Shown here in pieces: positions 33,512 to 43,183 of a stretch of DNA of 64,000 nucleotides. The translations under genes and the position numbers were made by a program. The stretch lies in NCBI GenBank assembly GCA_963764235.1, contig CAVXRO010000014.1, positions 862,300 to 926,299 on the forward strand, written 5' to 3'. Numbering within the stretch: the stretch's first letter is position 1; each line of letters starts with the position of its first letter. The notes beneath the pieces are model-generated. The model saw only the letters and a program-made list of their open reading frames with translations, did no database searches and was not told the origin of the DNA. The stretch comes from DATFVA01 sp963764235. Lineage in GTDB: Bacteria; Bacteroidota; Ignavibacteria; Ignavibacteriales; Ignavibacteriaceae.

Positions 33512-34612
33512 ATGAAAGGTGCAAAAATGAGATTAAAATATTTTAAGCATAACTGGCTGTATCCGGGTCTCTTGATAGCAGGTCCCCTGATACTGTTCGG
33601 AGGATGTTCAGATGATCAGGGCCCCGCAGGTGGATTTCAAATGCCGCCGACCCCGGTTGAAGTAGCAGATGTTAAAGCTCAGATTGTTGACGACAAATTT
33701 GAAGCTGTCGGCACCATTGAAGCTATCGAAGGAGTTACGATTGTCTCCGAAATAGATGCATCTGTTACAAGTCTTCCCTTTGATGAGGGCAGTTATATCA
33801 AAAAGGGTGATCTGATTGCCCTGCTTGATGATTCACAGCTCTCTGCAGAAGTCAACAGAACTGAAGCATTATATAATCAGAACAAATCGGCGTATAACCG
33901 TGTAAAGGTAATTGTTGACCAGAAGGCGGGATCGCAGCAGGATCTTGACGATGCTCTTGCAAATCTGAAAGTTGCTGAAGCAAACTTTGAGCTTGCGAAA
34001 GCGCGTCGAGCCAAAACACGCATCACCGCACCCTTCGACGGATTTATCGGTGCACGTAAGATCAGTGTGGGTACATTTCTACGCACCGGTCAGGAAATAA
34101 CCGAGCTTGCAAATCTCAATGAGATCCGCATCATTTTTTCCGCACCGGAACGATATCTTGCGCAATTAAAGAAGGACGCAAAAGTAGTTGTTTCCTCAAC
34201 AGTATTTCCCGACTATAACGTTTCAGGTAAGATCATTGCTATCGAACCTATGCTGGATACCGAAACACGAAATGTTAATGTCACTGCCAGGGTTCAGAAT
34301 CCGGGACAAAAATTCCGTCCCGGTATGTCGGCTAATGTTGCTGTAATCTTAAGCGAACATTCTAATGCGTTAACAGTTCCTAACGAAGCTGTATTTGCCA
34401 ACGGCGATCAGTCATTTGTTTACGTGGTAAAAAAGGACAGCACAGTTTCGGCTGTCCCGGTTACACTGGGGATGCAGACACCGAAAATTGTGGAAATTAC
34501 CAGCGGACTGACAGACGGGAGTCAGGTTGTAAGAACAGGTCATCAGAAATTATTTGACGGCGCTAAGGTTATGCCTGTAAATTCAGGTACACCTCCGACC
34601 GGCAATAAATAA
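33512..34612 (+). CDS. RND efflux periplasmic adaptor (MFP) lipoprotein
   Basis: A 366-aa adaptor. N-terminal lipobox LFGGC (Cys near residue 31), then PTPVEVADVKAQIVDD. The barrel-sandwich/lipoyl half has VTIVSEIDASVTSLPFDEG and SYIKKGDLIALLDDSQL. A helical hairpin (SAEVNRTEALYNQNKSAYNR) is followed by TRITAPFDGFIGARKISVG and a C-terminal beta-barrel with IEPMLDTETRNVNVTARVQN. It bridges the RND pump and TolC. The start at 33512 or an internal ATG (33527) are both possible. Confidence 0.92.
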   Translation: MKGAKMRLKYFKHNWLYPGLLIAGPLILFGGCSDDQGPAGGFQMPPTPVEVADVKAQIVDDKFEAVGTIEAIEGVTIVSEIDASVTSLPFDEGSYIKKGDLIALLDDSQLSAEVNRTEALYNQNKSAYNRVKVIVDQKAGSQQDLDDALANLKVAEANFELAKARRAKTRITAPFDGFIGARKISVGTFLRTGQEITELANLNEIRIIFSAPERYLAQLKKDAKVVVSSTVFPDYNVSGKIIAIEPMLDTETRNVNVTARVQNPGQKFRPGMSANVAVILSEHSNALTVPNEAVFANGDQSFVYVVKKDSTVSAVPVTLGMQTPKIVEITSGLTDGSQVVRTGHQKLFDGAKVMPVNSGTPPTGNK

Positions 34613-34662
34613 ATTTGAAATTGCAAAAATGATAAATTTATCAGACACCAGGAGTTTTTATT

Positions 34663-37600
34663 ATGAAGCTTAGTGATATTTCGATACGACGCCCCGTATT
34701 TGCAACTGTGATGAGTCTGGCAATCCTGTTGTTCGGGATTATCTCTTTTACCCAGCTTCCGGTAAGGGAATACCCGGATATTGATCCACCAGTGATTTCA
34801 GTCGTAACTCTTTACAGGGGAGCGAGCTCAAATGTAGTTGAAACGGAGATAACCGACATACTGGAGGAGCAGTTTGCCACGCTCGAAGGAGTGAAAACCA
34901 TTAGTTCCTCCAGTCAGGAAGGCGGTTCTGTAATAACAATCGAGTTTGACCTTAATCGTGATGTGAATGAAGCGGCGAATGACGTACGCGATAGAGTTTC
35001 GCGGATACGCGGCGGACTGCCGCAGGAAATTGACGACCCGGTTATTTCGAAAGTCGATGCAAATGCACAGGCTATTGTGTGGCTGGCTCTTTCAAGCACG
35101 CAGTATTCCGGCCTGGAACTTTCAGATTATGCCGACAGAGTGCTGAAAGAAAAAATCCAGCGGATACCGGGGGTAGGCTCTGTAATCATAGGGGGTGAAC
35201 GAAGATACGCAATGCGGGTGTGGCTGGATCCTCTAAGAATGGCCGCCCATGGTTTGAGCGCGCAGGATATTGAAAGTGCTGTAAGGTCGGAGAATGCCGA
35301 AATACCGGGAGGCCGCGTTGAAGGAACACAGCGCGAATTTGCTGTACGTACACGGGGAGACCTGGATACACCCGAACAATTCGGAGCTATTATAGTATCT
35401 CAGAAAGGCAATGATATTGTGCGTCTCCGGGATGTGGCTGATGTGGAAGTAGGTGCCGAAGATGAACGGACTATTGCGCGCTGGAACGGGAAACTGGCTG
35501 TAGGTCTCGGTATAGTCAAGCAATCGAAGGCAAGCACGGTTGATGTTGCATCCGATATCATAAGCAGGCTGCCCGAATTAAGAAAACTATTGCCGGCCGG
35601 AATGAAACTTGAAACCGCTTTTGATAGTTCTGAGTTTATCAAGGAATCAATTTCAGAAGTTGAACAAACATTACTCATCGCTCTAATTCTTGTTATCCTT
35701 GTTGTACTCGCATTCCTTAAAAGTTTTCGGGCAACAATAATTCCCTCTATTGCCATACCTATTTCAATTATAGGTGCTCTTGCAGCCGTTTATTTTGCAG
35801 GATTTACAATTAATATATTAACACTGCTGGGGCTGGTGCTAGCTATCGGACTTGTTGTTGATGATGCAATTGTAGTACTTGAAAATATATACAGGCATAT
35901 GGAAATGGGGAAATCACGCTGGCAGGCTGCAATTGACGGAAGTAAAGAAATCGGGTTTGCGATTATTTCCACAACGATTACCCTCGTTGCAGTGTTCATT
36001 CCTCTGGCTTTCCTTTCAGGAAATGTAGGGAGATTATTTAATGAGTTTGGTATTGCAGTAGCAGTAGCCATTTTAATTTCCGGTTTTGTGGCTCTTACCC
36101 TGACCCCGATGATATCGTCGCAAATACTGCGGCCGCTTCATGGAACAAGTCAAAATTGGGCATCAAGATCATTCGACAGTTTTTTTGACTGGCTCAACAG
36201 AACATATGAAAGACTTTTAAAATGGTCATTAAATCATCGACTGTTAGTAATTGCGGGCGGCGCAGCCACCATTATTCTTGGTATTTTCCTTTTCAGACTT
36301 TTACCCAGTGAACTGGTACCGGTAGAAGACCGCGGAGTAGGATTCGGGATAGTGATCGCCCCTGAAGGTTCAACTCTTGAATACACCGACACTTATGTAA
36401 AAGAAATTGAAAATATACTTCTCAATAATCCTGATGTTAAGGGCCTGTTCACGGCAACCGGGCTGAGTTTCGGGGGACCCGGGAGCGTTTCAAACAGCTT
36501 TATGTTCATAAATCTTAAACCGAGAAGCGAACGGGAAAAATCTCAGCAGGAAATAATCCGGGAACTGTTCCCCCGGCTGATCTCAATTCCGGGTGTACTT
36601 GCCTTCGTTATAAATCCGCCGAGTCTGGGGGCCTCATTCAATTCGAACCCTGTGGAATACGTTTTGCAGGCGGACAGCTATGAGGATCTGAGCAAAGCCA
36701 CAGGCATAATGATGGGTGAAGCATCCAAACTCGGATATCTCATTAATATGGACAGCGATCTCCGGCTGAACAAACCGCAGCTTGATGTTGATATCGACCG
36801 GGAACGCGCTTCCCACCTTGGAGTATCTGTCACGGAAATCGGTTCAACACTTGAAACATTATTCGGAGGCAGGAAAGTAACAGATTTCAAGCGTGGTACA
36901 AAGCAATACGATGTAATGCTTCAGCTAAAACCCGAGTACAGATCCTCCCCGGATGCTATCAGAAACATTTATATAAAAAGTTCCGGTGGACTGGTTCAGC
37001 TTGCGAATGTTGTAAAAGTAAAAAATACAGTCGCCCCGAAAGAACTGAATCATTATAACCGTGTGCGTTCAGCAACCATATCGGCAGGACTTGCTCCCGG
37101 CGTTCCACTCGGCAAAGCACTTAACGACCTGGACCGAATCGCGGAAGAAAAACTGCCCCCGGGTATAAAGCACGAATACGCAGGTCAATCCCTGGAATAC
37201 AAAGATTCAAGTTCGGCATTATACTTTATGTTTATACTGGCTATAATTTTTATATACCTGGTATTATCGGCACAGTTCGAAAGCTTTGTGCATCCTTTAA
37301 CCATACTTCTTTCCGTCCCTCTTGCCATTTTCGGTGCTTTGCTAACATTATACTTATTCGGCCAGAGCCTGAACATATATTCCCAGATAGGCCTGATTAT
37401 GCTTATCGGCCTGGTAACCAAAAATTCAATACTTATAATTGAATTTGCAAACCAGCAGCGTACACAGGGAACTCCGTATATGGAAGCTATTATTAATTCG
37501 GCAATAATCCGTTTGAGGCCAATCCTTATGACATCCTTCGCTACAATCTTCGGAATATTACCGATAGCCATAGGATTAGGTGCCGGAGCAGAATCAAGAC

Positions 37601-37791
37601 GTCCTTTAGGACTAGCAGTAGTCGGCGGAATGTTCTTCTCAACATTCCTTACACTGCTTATTGTTCCCGTGGTTTATACTCTGCTTGCAAGGTTCACCGG
37701 GATCAAATCTGCGGCAGGACAACAGGACCAGGACTCTTCCACGGAACGATCCGGAGATTCGGGACTGATCACTGAAGGAGTTCTTAAATAG
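34663..37791 (+). CDS. RND (HAE1/AcrB-type) multidrug efflux pump
   Basis: A 1042-aa proton-driven inner-membrane pump of full length. It starts MKLSDISIRRPVFATVMSLA and includes YPDIDPPVISVVT. The proton-relay Asp pair is in LAIGLVVDDAIVVLENI (helix 4) and the relay Lys in LIGLVTKNSILIIEFANQ (helix 10). Twelve membrane helices and two large periplasmic loops are evident. With the preceding adaptor and TolC gene it makes a complete tripartite system for drugs, detergents or dyes. There is no frame break over 3.1 kb. The ribosome site AGGAG lies before ATG. The last gene of the operon; 22 bp separate it from a convergent lipoprotein gene. Confidence 0.95.
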   Translation: MKLSDISIRRPVFATVMSLAILLFGIISFTQLPVREYPDIDPPVISVVTLYRGASSNVVETEITDILEEQFATLEGVKTISSSSQEGGSVITIEFDLNRDVNEAANDVRDRVSRIRGGLPQEIDDPVISKVDANAQAIVWLALSSTQYSGLELSDYADRVLKEKIQRIPGVGSVIIGGERRYAMRVWLDPLRMAAHGLSAQDIESAVRSENAEIPGGRVEGTQREFAVRTRGDLDTPEQFGAIIVSQKGNDIVRLRDVADVEVGAEDERTIARWNGKLAVGLGIVKQSKASTVDVASDIISRLPELRKLLPAGMKLETAFDSSEFIKESISEVEQTLLIALILVILVVLAFLKSFRATIIPSIAIPISIIGALAAVYFAGFTINILTLLGLVLAIGLVVDDAIVVLENIYRHMEMGKSRWQAAIDGSKEIGFAIISTTITLVAVFIPLAFLSGNVGRLFNEFGIAVAVAILISGFVALTLTPMISSQILRPLHGTSQNWASRSFDSFFDWLNRTYERLLKWSLNHRLLVIAGGAATIILGIFLFRLLPSELVPVEDRGVGFGIVIAPEGSTLEYTDTYVKEIENILLNNPDVKGLFTATGLSFGGPGSVSNSFMFINLKPRSEREKSQQEIIRELFPRLISIPGVLAFVINPPSLGASFNSNPVEYVLQADSYEDLSKATGIMMGEASKLGYLINMDSDLRLNKPQLDVDIDRERASHLGVSVTEIGSTLETLFGGRKVTDFKRGTKQYDVMLQLKPEYRSSPDAIRNIYIKSSGGLVQLANVVKVKNTVAPKELNHYNRVRSATISAGLAPGVPLGKALNDLDRIAEEKLPPGIKHEYAGQSLEYKDSSSALYFMFILAIIFIYLVLSAQFESFVHPLTILLSVPLAIFGALLTLYLFGQSLNIYSQIGLIMLIGLVTKNSILIIEFANQQRTQGTPYMEAIINSAIIRLRPILMTSFATIFGILPIAIGLGAGAESRRPLGLAVVGGMFFSTFLTLLIVPVVYTLLARFTGIKSAAGQQDQDSSTERSGDSGLITEGVLK

Positions 37792-37813
37792 AAAGCAAGA
37801 GTTACTTCCGGCG

Positions 37814-38392
37814 TTACTCAAATTCGATGTTTGCGTCTAAAGCAACCAAACCTAGAATAAAAGCCAATATACTTACAGTTTGTAATATTCTAAGGAAAGT
37901 AGTTGGTGTTTGTACTTCTATTGTTTTCACTTCACTTACAGGGAAATGCTCCGGCTGGTTACAATCAGTTATTACCCAGTAAGCAGAATCCGGATTGAGG
38001 TATGAATCAAAAATAATATCTTCATTGTTAAAGGTTATGCAATCTCCGCCATCCAGCCAATAGGTAGTAAAATTTATCGAACTATTATCCGAATATACTA
38101 TTGAATCCAGCCACAGCACTTCGACCTGATTACATAACTCCACGCGTTTGGTCGAAACAGAATCAAATTCAAACTGTTTTTCAAATAGAATGTAGTTCTG
38201 CTGAGTAATATAAACACAGTTATTCGAGCTGCAGGATATATTTCGACCGTCATTAAGAATATATTTAACATCTAAGTCTTCTTTTGTTCTGTTGAAATAA
38301 TCCGGATCATGCGTAACGGTTGTGATTGAATAACAGCCGCAAATATTTAATAACAGGCATGGTATCAAAATCGAGGAAATATAACTTTTCAT
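37814..38392 (-). CDS. hypothetical lipoprotein with C-terminal membrane helix
   Basis: About 192 aa from the ATG at 38392 (GGTGGA just upstream); a further 20 codons are open but lack a ribosome site. The lipobox is CLLLNICGC after MKSYISSIL. The central part is a beta-rich domain with paired hydrophobic strands (YILNDGRNISCSSNNCVYIT). The C-terminus holds a hydrophobic segment, ILQTVSILAFILGLVALDA. No family is recognised. It lies next to another small membrane protein gene. Confidence 0.6.
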   Translation of the reverse strand: MKSYISSILIPCLLLNICGCYSITTVTHDPDYFNRTKEDLDVKYILNDGRNISCSSNNCVYITQQNYILFEKQFEFDSVSTKRVELCNQVEVLWLDSIVYSDNSSINFTTYWLDGGDCITFNNEDIIFDSYLNPDSAYWVITDCNQPEHFPVSEVKTIEVQTPTTFLRILQTVSILAFILGLVALDANIEFE

Positions 38393-38577
38393 ATTCCACC
38401 CATCGATTATAACTATTAGAAATGTAATGAACGGGTGGTATGTAGTTGTCAAAGAATTGTAAAAATAAAGACGGTCGATACCTGATGTAATTTTCTACCC
38501 GATCCGAAAACTCTTTCTAAATATTTACACAAGCCCGGAACACCAGGCTGTCGTCAAGCAGACCCGTGTATTTATGC

Positions 38578-38949
38578 TTATAAACTCATTTGACTATAGT
38601 ACTCGGCATCCGAGTATATAATAATGCTTTGTATGCTGTCTGTAAAGGTAACGTGTGTTTGAAATGTTCCGCCAGGTCCGGGCATACCTAATTGTCCGCA
38701 AATTTTTCTTCCATTTTGTAACGTATATTCGGTATAATAACCCTTAACATCATTTCGTGGAATAATTTTCGTGGTCAATAGCAGATCCATATCGTTATTT
38801 GCTGCCAAGGTTTCCCAATTAACCTGTTGATTGCTCTGAAGTGCATCTGGCGTAGGTATTGTCGCTCCATTGGAGGTATTATCATTTATTGTGAAATATA
38901 AAACTCCGCCAATAGTCATTATCAGAATAATATATAATGTTGTGTTCAT
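38578..38949 (-). CDS. small membrane-anchored hypothetical protein
   Basis: About 123 aa with one N-terminal membrane helix (NTTLYIILIMTIGGVLYFTI) and an extracytoplasmic beta-rich domain (GYYTEYTLQNGRKICGQLGM, then HVTFTDSIQSIIIYSDAEY). The ATG at 38949 is preceded by AGGGAA. The family is not recognised; the domain could be a small periplasmic binding unit. Confidence 0.55.
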   Translation of the reverse strand: MNTTLYIILIMTIGGVLYFTINDNTSNGATIPTPDALQSNQQVNWETLAANNDMDLLLTTKIIPRNDVKGYYTEYTLQNGRKICGQLGMPGPGGTFQTHVTFTDSIQSIIIYSDAEYYSQMSL

Positions 38950-39314
38950 AACCAATTCCCTTTTGTAAATTTGTGAAATTTGTTTTTTAACTTGTCTCTA
39001 TCCGTAGTTAATAGGAGAAATAACGTTTGAAGCTGCGGGCTGTTTAATTATACCAGCACTTTCAGTTTCATTCCCTGGCGACTGTTACAAGATATATCCT
39101 GAATTGCGGTTTTTTTGGAAAACCTGCAGGATTATTATTACCTTTATTGCGGCCGGAAAGTAAGAATTACGATGATTAGATAGAGTATTTCCACTTTTCT
39201 CCCTATTTTTAATATATCTCACCCCTATGTGTACAAATTTTGAGCCAATGTTTTTCAATGCACTTAAGGAATTCTTAAACAAGCAGGTATTACTGAATGA
39301 TCTCAGAACATTCT
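38950..39314. other. gene-free stretch
   Basis: A possible 79-codon minus-strand frame at 39085-39324 has no ribosome site or protein-like composition and overlaps the NmrA-like gene, so I do not count it. No repeat or hairpin of note. Confidence 0.4.
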
Positions 39315-40175
39315 CTAACCCCACGCTCCGGCATAATCTGATGCATACTTGCTGAATGTAATCGGTGGACGGTTGATGAGTGAAGTAATATCATCAGATA
39401 CGACACCACAGCGGCCATCGCGTACCCGCTGGTAGAAGTATGCCCATCGTTCTATCAGATCTTTTGCAACTCCGGCCCTGGTTAAAACCATACGGGCAGT
39501 TTCATCACTGATGGGAACATATGAAATTTTCTTTTTTGATACTCCCGAAATTATTTCCATCGCCCGGAAATGATCGATTGATTCACTTCCCGTAAGCGTG
39601 TAGGCTTTTCCGGTGTGTCCGTTATCCATCAGTACTGCAGCTCCTGCAGCGGCTATATCCCTTACATCAATAAATGATAATCCGGCATCTGAGGCCGGTA
39701 GATGTAAGGCGCCGGTCGACATAATGTCAGCATACATAGGTCCTGAGTTGAAGTTCTGCATAAACCAATTGGGACGTAAATGTGTAAATGGTATTCCTGA
39801 ATCTTCAATGTATTTTTCCAGTTTTCTCAGCATAAAATCATCTTCCTCTTCCACTCCCATAGCTGTCAGATCTGTAATATTGTGTACCCCCTTTTTCCTG
39901 GCCTCATCAATCAAAGGAATTGCTACTTCGTCTGAATGGTTGTCGCCCGGACGCACCATCAGGAACAGCTTATCGATCCCCTCAAGGGCAGACGCGAATG
40001 TTTTCGGCCTGTCATAATCGAATAGGACAGTTTCTACTAAGCTATCGAATTTTTGAGATGCAGATGAGGGATTACGCACAGCTGCCCTTACTTTATTTCC
40101 TCTGTTGCTCAGAATGTTTACCAATTCTGTCCCTACCCGCCCGCTTGCACAGGTCACTAATATCTTGTGTGACAT
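39315..40175 (-). CDS. NmrA-like NAD(P)-binding SDR protein
   Basis: A 286-aa atypical SDR. It starts MSHKILVTCASGRVGTELVN with the nucleotide motif CASGRVG (degenerate GxxGxxG), then VETVLFDYDRPKTF and HLRPNWFMQNFNSG, as in the TMR/quinone-reductase-like NmrA branch. It lacks the YxxxK catalytic pair, so it may be a redox sensor or an azoreductase/quinone reductase-like enzyme. It is monocistronic with a 400-bp upstream spacer. Confidence 0.82.
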   Translation of the reverse strand: MSHKILVTCASGRVGTELVNILSNRGNKVRAAVRNPSSASQKFDSLVETVLFDYDRPKTFASALEGIDKLFLMVRPGDNHSDEVAIPLIDEARKKGVHNITDLTAMGVEEEDDFMLRKLEKYIEDSGIPFTHLRPNWFMQNFNSGPMYADIMSTGALHLPASDAGLSFIDVRDIAAAGAAVLMDNGHTGKAYTLTGSESIDHFRAMEIISGVSKKKISYVPISDETARMVLTRAGVAKDLIERWAYFYQRVRDGRCGVVSDDITSLINRPPITFSKYASDYAGAWG

Positions 40176-40448
40176 TTTTTCTCTCCCTGTTCTAAAATCA
40201 CCTGATATTTTTGCTAATTTATTATTTCAGTAAAGAGTGCAGGATAAATAGACCTATCCTGAAAAATGAACTTAGTAAGCAAATATAACAGCTTGTTATT
40301 TAATACTCATGTCGATACTGAAGCGAGAATGCGTTTGTTTAACAGGTATATTCTGTCACTTACATATAAACTTGTTTTTTTAAAGGAATGTGCCTGATCG
40401 AAAGCAATTTATAATAGGCTGTCATTATCTGAAGAGTTGTGAAACTAT
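40176..40448. other. upstream region of the NmrA-like gene
   Basis: AT-rich, holding the promoter for the minus-strand NmrA-like gene. I see no open frame with protein character. AACAGCTTGTTATTT near 40286-40300 is a weak dyad. Confidence 0.35.
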
Positions 40449-40487
40449 GCCGAAATAAAAAACTGCCGCAGTTAATTTGCGGCAGTT
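40449..40487 (-). terminator. rho-independent terminator for the minus-strand T9SS remnant
   Basis: A perfect 10-bp stem, AACTGCCGCA (40461-40470) with TGCGGCAGTT (40478-40487). On the minus strand it is followed by TTTTTTATTT. It lies about 110 bp beyond the stop at 40600. Confidence 0.8.
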
Positions 40488-40599
40488 GTGATATACGGTA
40501 ACAGGTTAAGTTTTTTAGCGGCAACATCCTGTGCTTGCTGGTTAGCCTGCCGTAGCCAGACTGTAAATTTTTACAGGCCGGCTTACCGTAAGATCTTCC

Positions 40600-41017
40600 T
40601 TATTTCAGAACCATCATCTCGAATATTTTGTTATCAAATTGCATACTGTAATAATATACCCCGCTTGATAGATTTGATGCATCCAAGGCTGCATAGTGAA
40701 TACCGGCTTTTGTATTTTCATTTACCAATCTGGTAACCTCCTGTCCGAGGGCATTAAATACCCTGAGCGTTACAAATCCATCTTCGGGTATTGTGTACTC
40801 AACACTTGTCATAGGAATAAAAAGATGGGATAATTCTGTGAAAGAGAAAATTCTTTTGGCAGAGATTTCAACTTCGACTGTCTGAGAATATTCATAACTT
40901 CCGGGAGCTATACCGTCGTCTTTAAATGAATATGATTTGGGCTTTGTTGTAGTTCCATATCCTGCTTCATATCCAACCTTCTCCCATGTATCACTAAAGA
41001 TAAAAGCTGCGATGTAT
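40600..41017 (-). pseudogene. 5'-truncated, decayed T9SS-cargo C-terminal region
   Basis: The minus-strand frame is open from near 41017 to the stop at 40600-40602 but has no upstream domain or signal peptide. It reads FSDTWEKVGYEAGYGTTT, then KPKSYSFKDDGIAPGSYEY and VEVEISAKRIFSFTELSH. It ends with a proper sorting domain, VTLRVFNALGQEVTRLV, then SSGVYYYSMQFDNKIFEM. The YPNPFNP motif is corrupted: the DNA still shows CAGAATTATCCC, but in a different frame. It begins immediately after the hydrolase stop and ends before a terminator. Confidence 0.65.
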
Positions 41018-41809
41018 TTATTTATTATTTAAATAGTTTTTAATTACTCGGGCTGTCAGATCTACAATCCCGGGATCCGGATTTTCCCTGAAATCAATGG
41101 CTCCCAGATATGAGCCGTGTTCCGCCGGCAGTATCATCAGTCTCGAATTCGCGATCAGTCTCGACATATCAAGAGCATGACTTGTTAATACTACATCTTT
41201 GTCACCGTTTATTATTAACGTCGGAGATTTCACGGAGCCTATTGTTGTATCATCCCAATCCTTAAAATGCAGCATCCTCTCTCTGTCTTTATTAAACATA
41301 TTTAACAGCTTGTTGCTGTCGGGATTTACTTTCAGGAATGCTTCTTTAAGTGATTGAGGCATATCATTGATAGTAGCCTGTTTCATTCCATCGAAAAATC
41401 CGGGGAACAAACCTTCTCTTTTATAAAATGTTGATGCAAGTACTAACTTATCAACAATTTCAGTATGCCTTACTGCTATTTGTATAGCTGTATTTCCCCC
41501 ATTGCTGAATCCTAAGAATGATGCTTTTGCGATTTTTAATTTAGATAACAATTCCGCAATATCATCAGCGTCTTGTTCAAAACTTTCAGGAGCTTCCCGA
41601 TCGCTTGTTCGGCCATGTGCCTGGAGTTCGACTGCGATCACTTCGAAATCACGGGCAAGTGAAGAAAGTATGCTGCCAAAAGTACTTTCGATGGTAGATC
41701 CGCCTCCATGGATCAGAACCAGAGGCACACCTTTGCCGTGGATTTCATAGTACATTCTGATACCATTCACTGTCTCATACCCGCTTTTATAATTCTGCGC
41801 TATTGCCAT
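41018..41809 (-). CDS. alpha/beta hydrolase
   Basis: A 263-aa hydrolase: oxyanion motif LVLIHGGGSTIESTFG, nucleophile elbow ASFLGFSNGGNTAIQIA (Ser), acid Asp in LIINGDKDVVLTS and His in PAEHGSYLGAID. It is close to small ester- or lactone-hydrolases of the peptidase S33 type. Upstream of the annotated ATG the same frame reads LIIVLLITGAGMAIAQ, a probable signal peptide. It has no start codon in frame; an ATG lies in the adjacent frame at about 41855, so the 5' end may carry a small indel. The T9SS remnant follows directly. Confidence 0.8.
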   Translation of the reverse strand: MAIAQNYKSGYETVNGIRMYYEIHGKGVPLVLIHGGGSTIESTFGSILSSLARDFEVIAVELQAHGRTSDREAPESFEQDADDIAELLSKLKIAKASFLGFSNGGNTAIQIAVRHTEIVDKLVLASTFYKREGLFPGFFDGMKQATINDMPQSLKEAFLKVNPDSNKLLNMFNKDRERMLHFKDWDDTTIGSVKSPTLIINGDKDVVLTSHALDMSRLIANSRLMILPAEHGSYLGAIDFRENPDPGIVDLTARVIKNYLNNK

Positions 41810-41965
41810 ACCTGCTCCGGTTATTAATAAGACTATAATTAATTGGATTATAAATATGCATTGAATCCGAATGCTGACTATCTTCTGCTTAATTTAAAAT
41901 ATTTCTCTGTTAACTGGATTGTTTTATCGGTATACGCAATTCAAAATCCAGACATAAGATACTTA

Positions 41966-42532
41966 TTATCGGAGAAATACATTTACTCCTATTCCGATGG
42001 ATAATGCTTTCCTTTGTACTTCGTGTGAGGGGATGCTATAATATAAGGAGTATGTTGACGGATATTCGAGGTTGATAAACGTGTAACTTACGATTGTTTC
42101 CACGGCAACATTATCATTTAGAAAAAGATCCATACCTGCGGCTAATTGAATATCATTCTCTGTAACATCATTATTGGAAAATGAGGAGCTTTGTTTTCCA
42201 TAGGCATATCCCAGCATAAAGAAAGGCTTGACAGGTTCTTTACCTAAATAAAATCTGGCGGTGGGACCGACAGCCCAATTTGTATTACTGTTACCCCCGG
42301 AGCTGACTTCCTGAAGGTTTACTCCCAGCCCTAGTGAAAAATTGTCAATTATAAAATAAGCAGCACCGGGATTGAAAATCAGAATGCTGGTATTGTCAAC
42401 ATTCTCCTGGGAATAGGAAGTGAAAGAGATAGTTCCGTTGATGCTATACGTGCCTTTTCCGGTTAAGTTCTGACCGAAAGATTGTATCGTAAGCAGTAAA
42501 AAAAGTACTGTAAAAATTACTGAAGTGTTCAT
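41966..42532 (-). CDS. outer-membrane beta-barrel protein
   Basis: A 188-aa protein with a signal peptide (MNTSVIFTVLFLLLTIQSFGQ) and an OmpX/OmpA-like barrel: NFSLGLGVNLQEVSSGGNSN, RFYLGKEPVKPFFMLGYAYG, IQLAAGMDLFLNDNVAVETI and the terminal strand LSIGIGVNVFLR. Its function is unknown beyond an outer-membrane location. It is monocistronic with 156 bp to the hydrolase gene. Confidence 0.75.
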   Translation of the reverse strand: MNTSVIFTVLFLLLTIQSFGQNLTGKGTYSINGTISFTSYSQENVDNTSILIFNPGAAYFIIDNFSLGLGVNLQEVSSGGNSNTNWAVGPTARFYLGKEPVKPFFMLGYAYGKQSSSFSNNDVTENDIQLAAGMDLFLNDNVAVETIVSYTFINLEYPSTYSLYYSIPSHEVQRKALSIGIGVNVFLR

Positions 42533-42731
42533 TGGAGTTTTTCCTCTGGTTTATGGCTTGTTGAAGTATCCCGTTTTCATAGTTCCGCCTTTTAAATTAT
42601 CCCCGATCTATCCTATAATCCCATATTTCCAAATTTAACATAATTAATTGCCCGTCAATGCGCAAAAGATAGGAAGACATTAATTAAAGTCGGGCTAATC
42701 TCTGAGATACCGTTCCAAATCAAACAGCTGA

Positions 42732-43183
42732 TTAATTCCGCCTTAAAAAATTTATCTCTTCCTCAAGAGCGTGCGGCGCTGGTTTGGGCAAATTTCTGAA
42801 TCCTCGGAAAAAGGGCTGACCGGCGGTTTGCCGAAAATCCTTGCCGTATTTACATGTACAACTTTTTTGATTCCTGATTCCAGCACAGCTTCCATCACGT
42901 TCCTTGTTCCATTCACGTTGACTTCTTTATAAACGTTGTTATTCCGTTCTCAAAAGGTATAATGGCCGATAATATTGACCACATAGTCACAGTTCTTCAT
43001 AGCTTCAAGCAAAGATCCTTTATTAGTCAAGTCCCCCTCTGCCACCGAAACATTTTTGTACCTGACAAGGAACGATTTATCACTGTCCTTCCTTACTTAA
43101 AGTCTGATCTGATTCTTCCCGGCGAGTAATTCGGTTGTATATTTCCCTATAAAGCCAGTTCCGCCTGTTACAAATATTTTCAT
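42732..43183 (-). pseudogene. NAD-dependent epimerase (NDUFA9-like) pseudogene
   Basis: A perfect AGGAGGAG ribosome site precedes ATG at 43181-43183. The frame reads MKIFVTGGTGFIGKYTTELL, an SDR-type Rossmann start. It meets TAA at 43097-43099 (codon 29), then reads VAEGDLTNKGSLLEAMKNCD, meets TGA at 42950-42952 (codon 78), and reads VNGTRNVMEAVLESGIKKVV and IFGKPPVSPFSEDSEIC. After a frame change, PAPHALEEEINFLRRN and stop at 42732-42734 close the remnant. The family is about 300 aa long, so the second half is lost. Confidence 0.75.

Noticed and set aside
39085..39324. 79-codon minus-strand frame between a small membrane protein gene and the NmrA-like gene
   Set aside because: No ribosome site, no protein-like composition, and it overlaps the 3' end of a clear gene.
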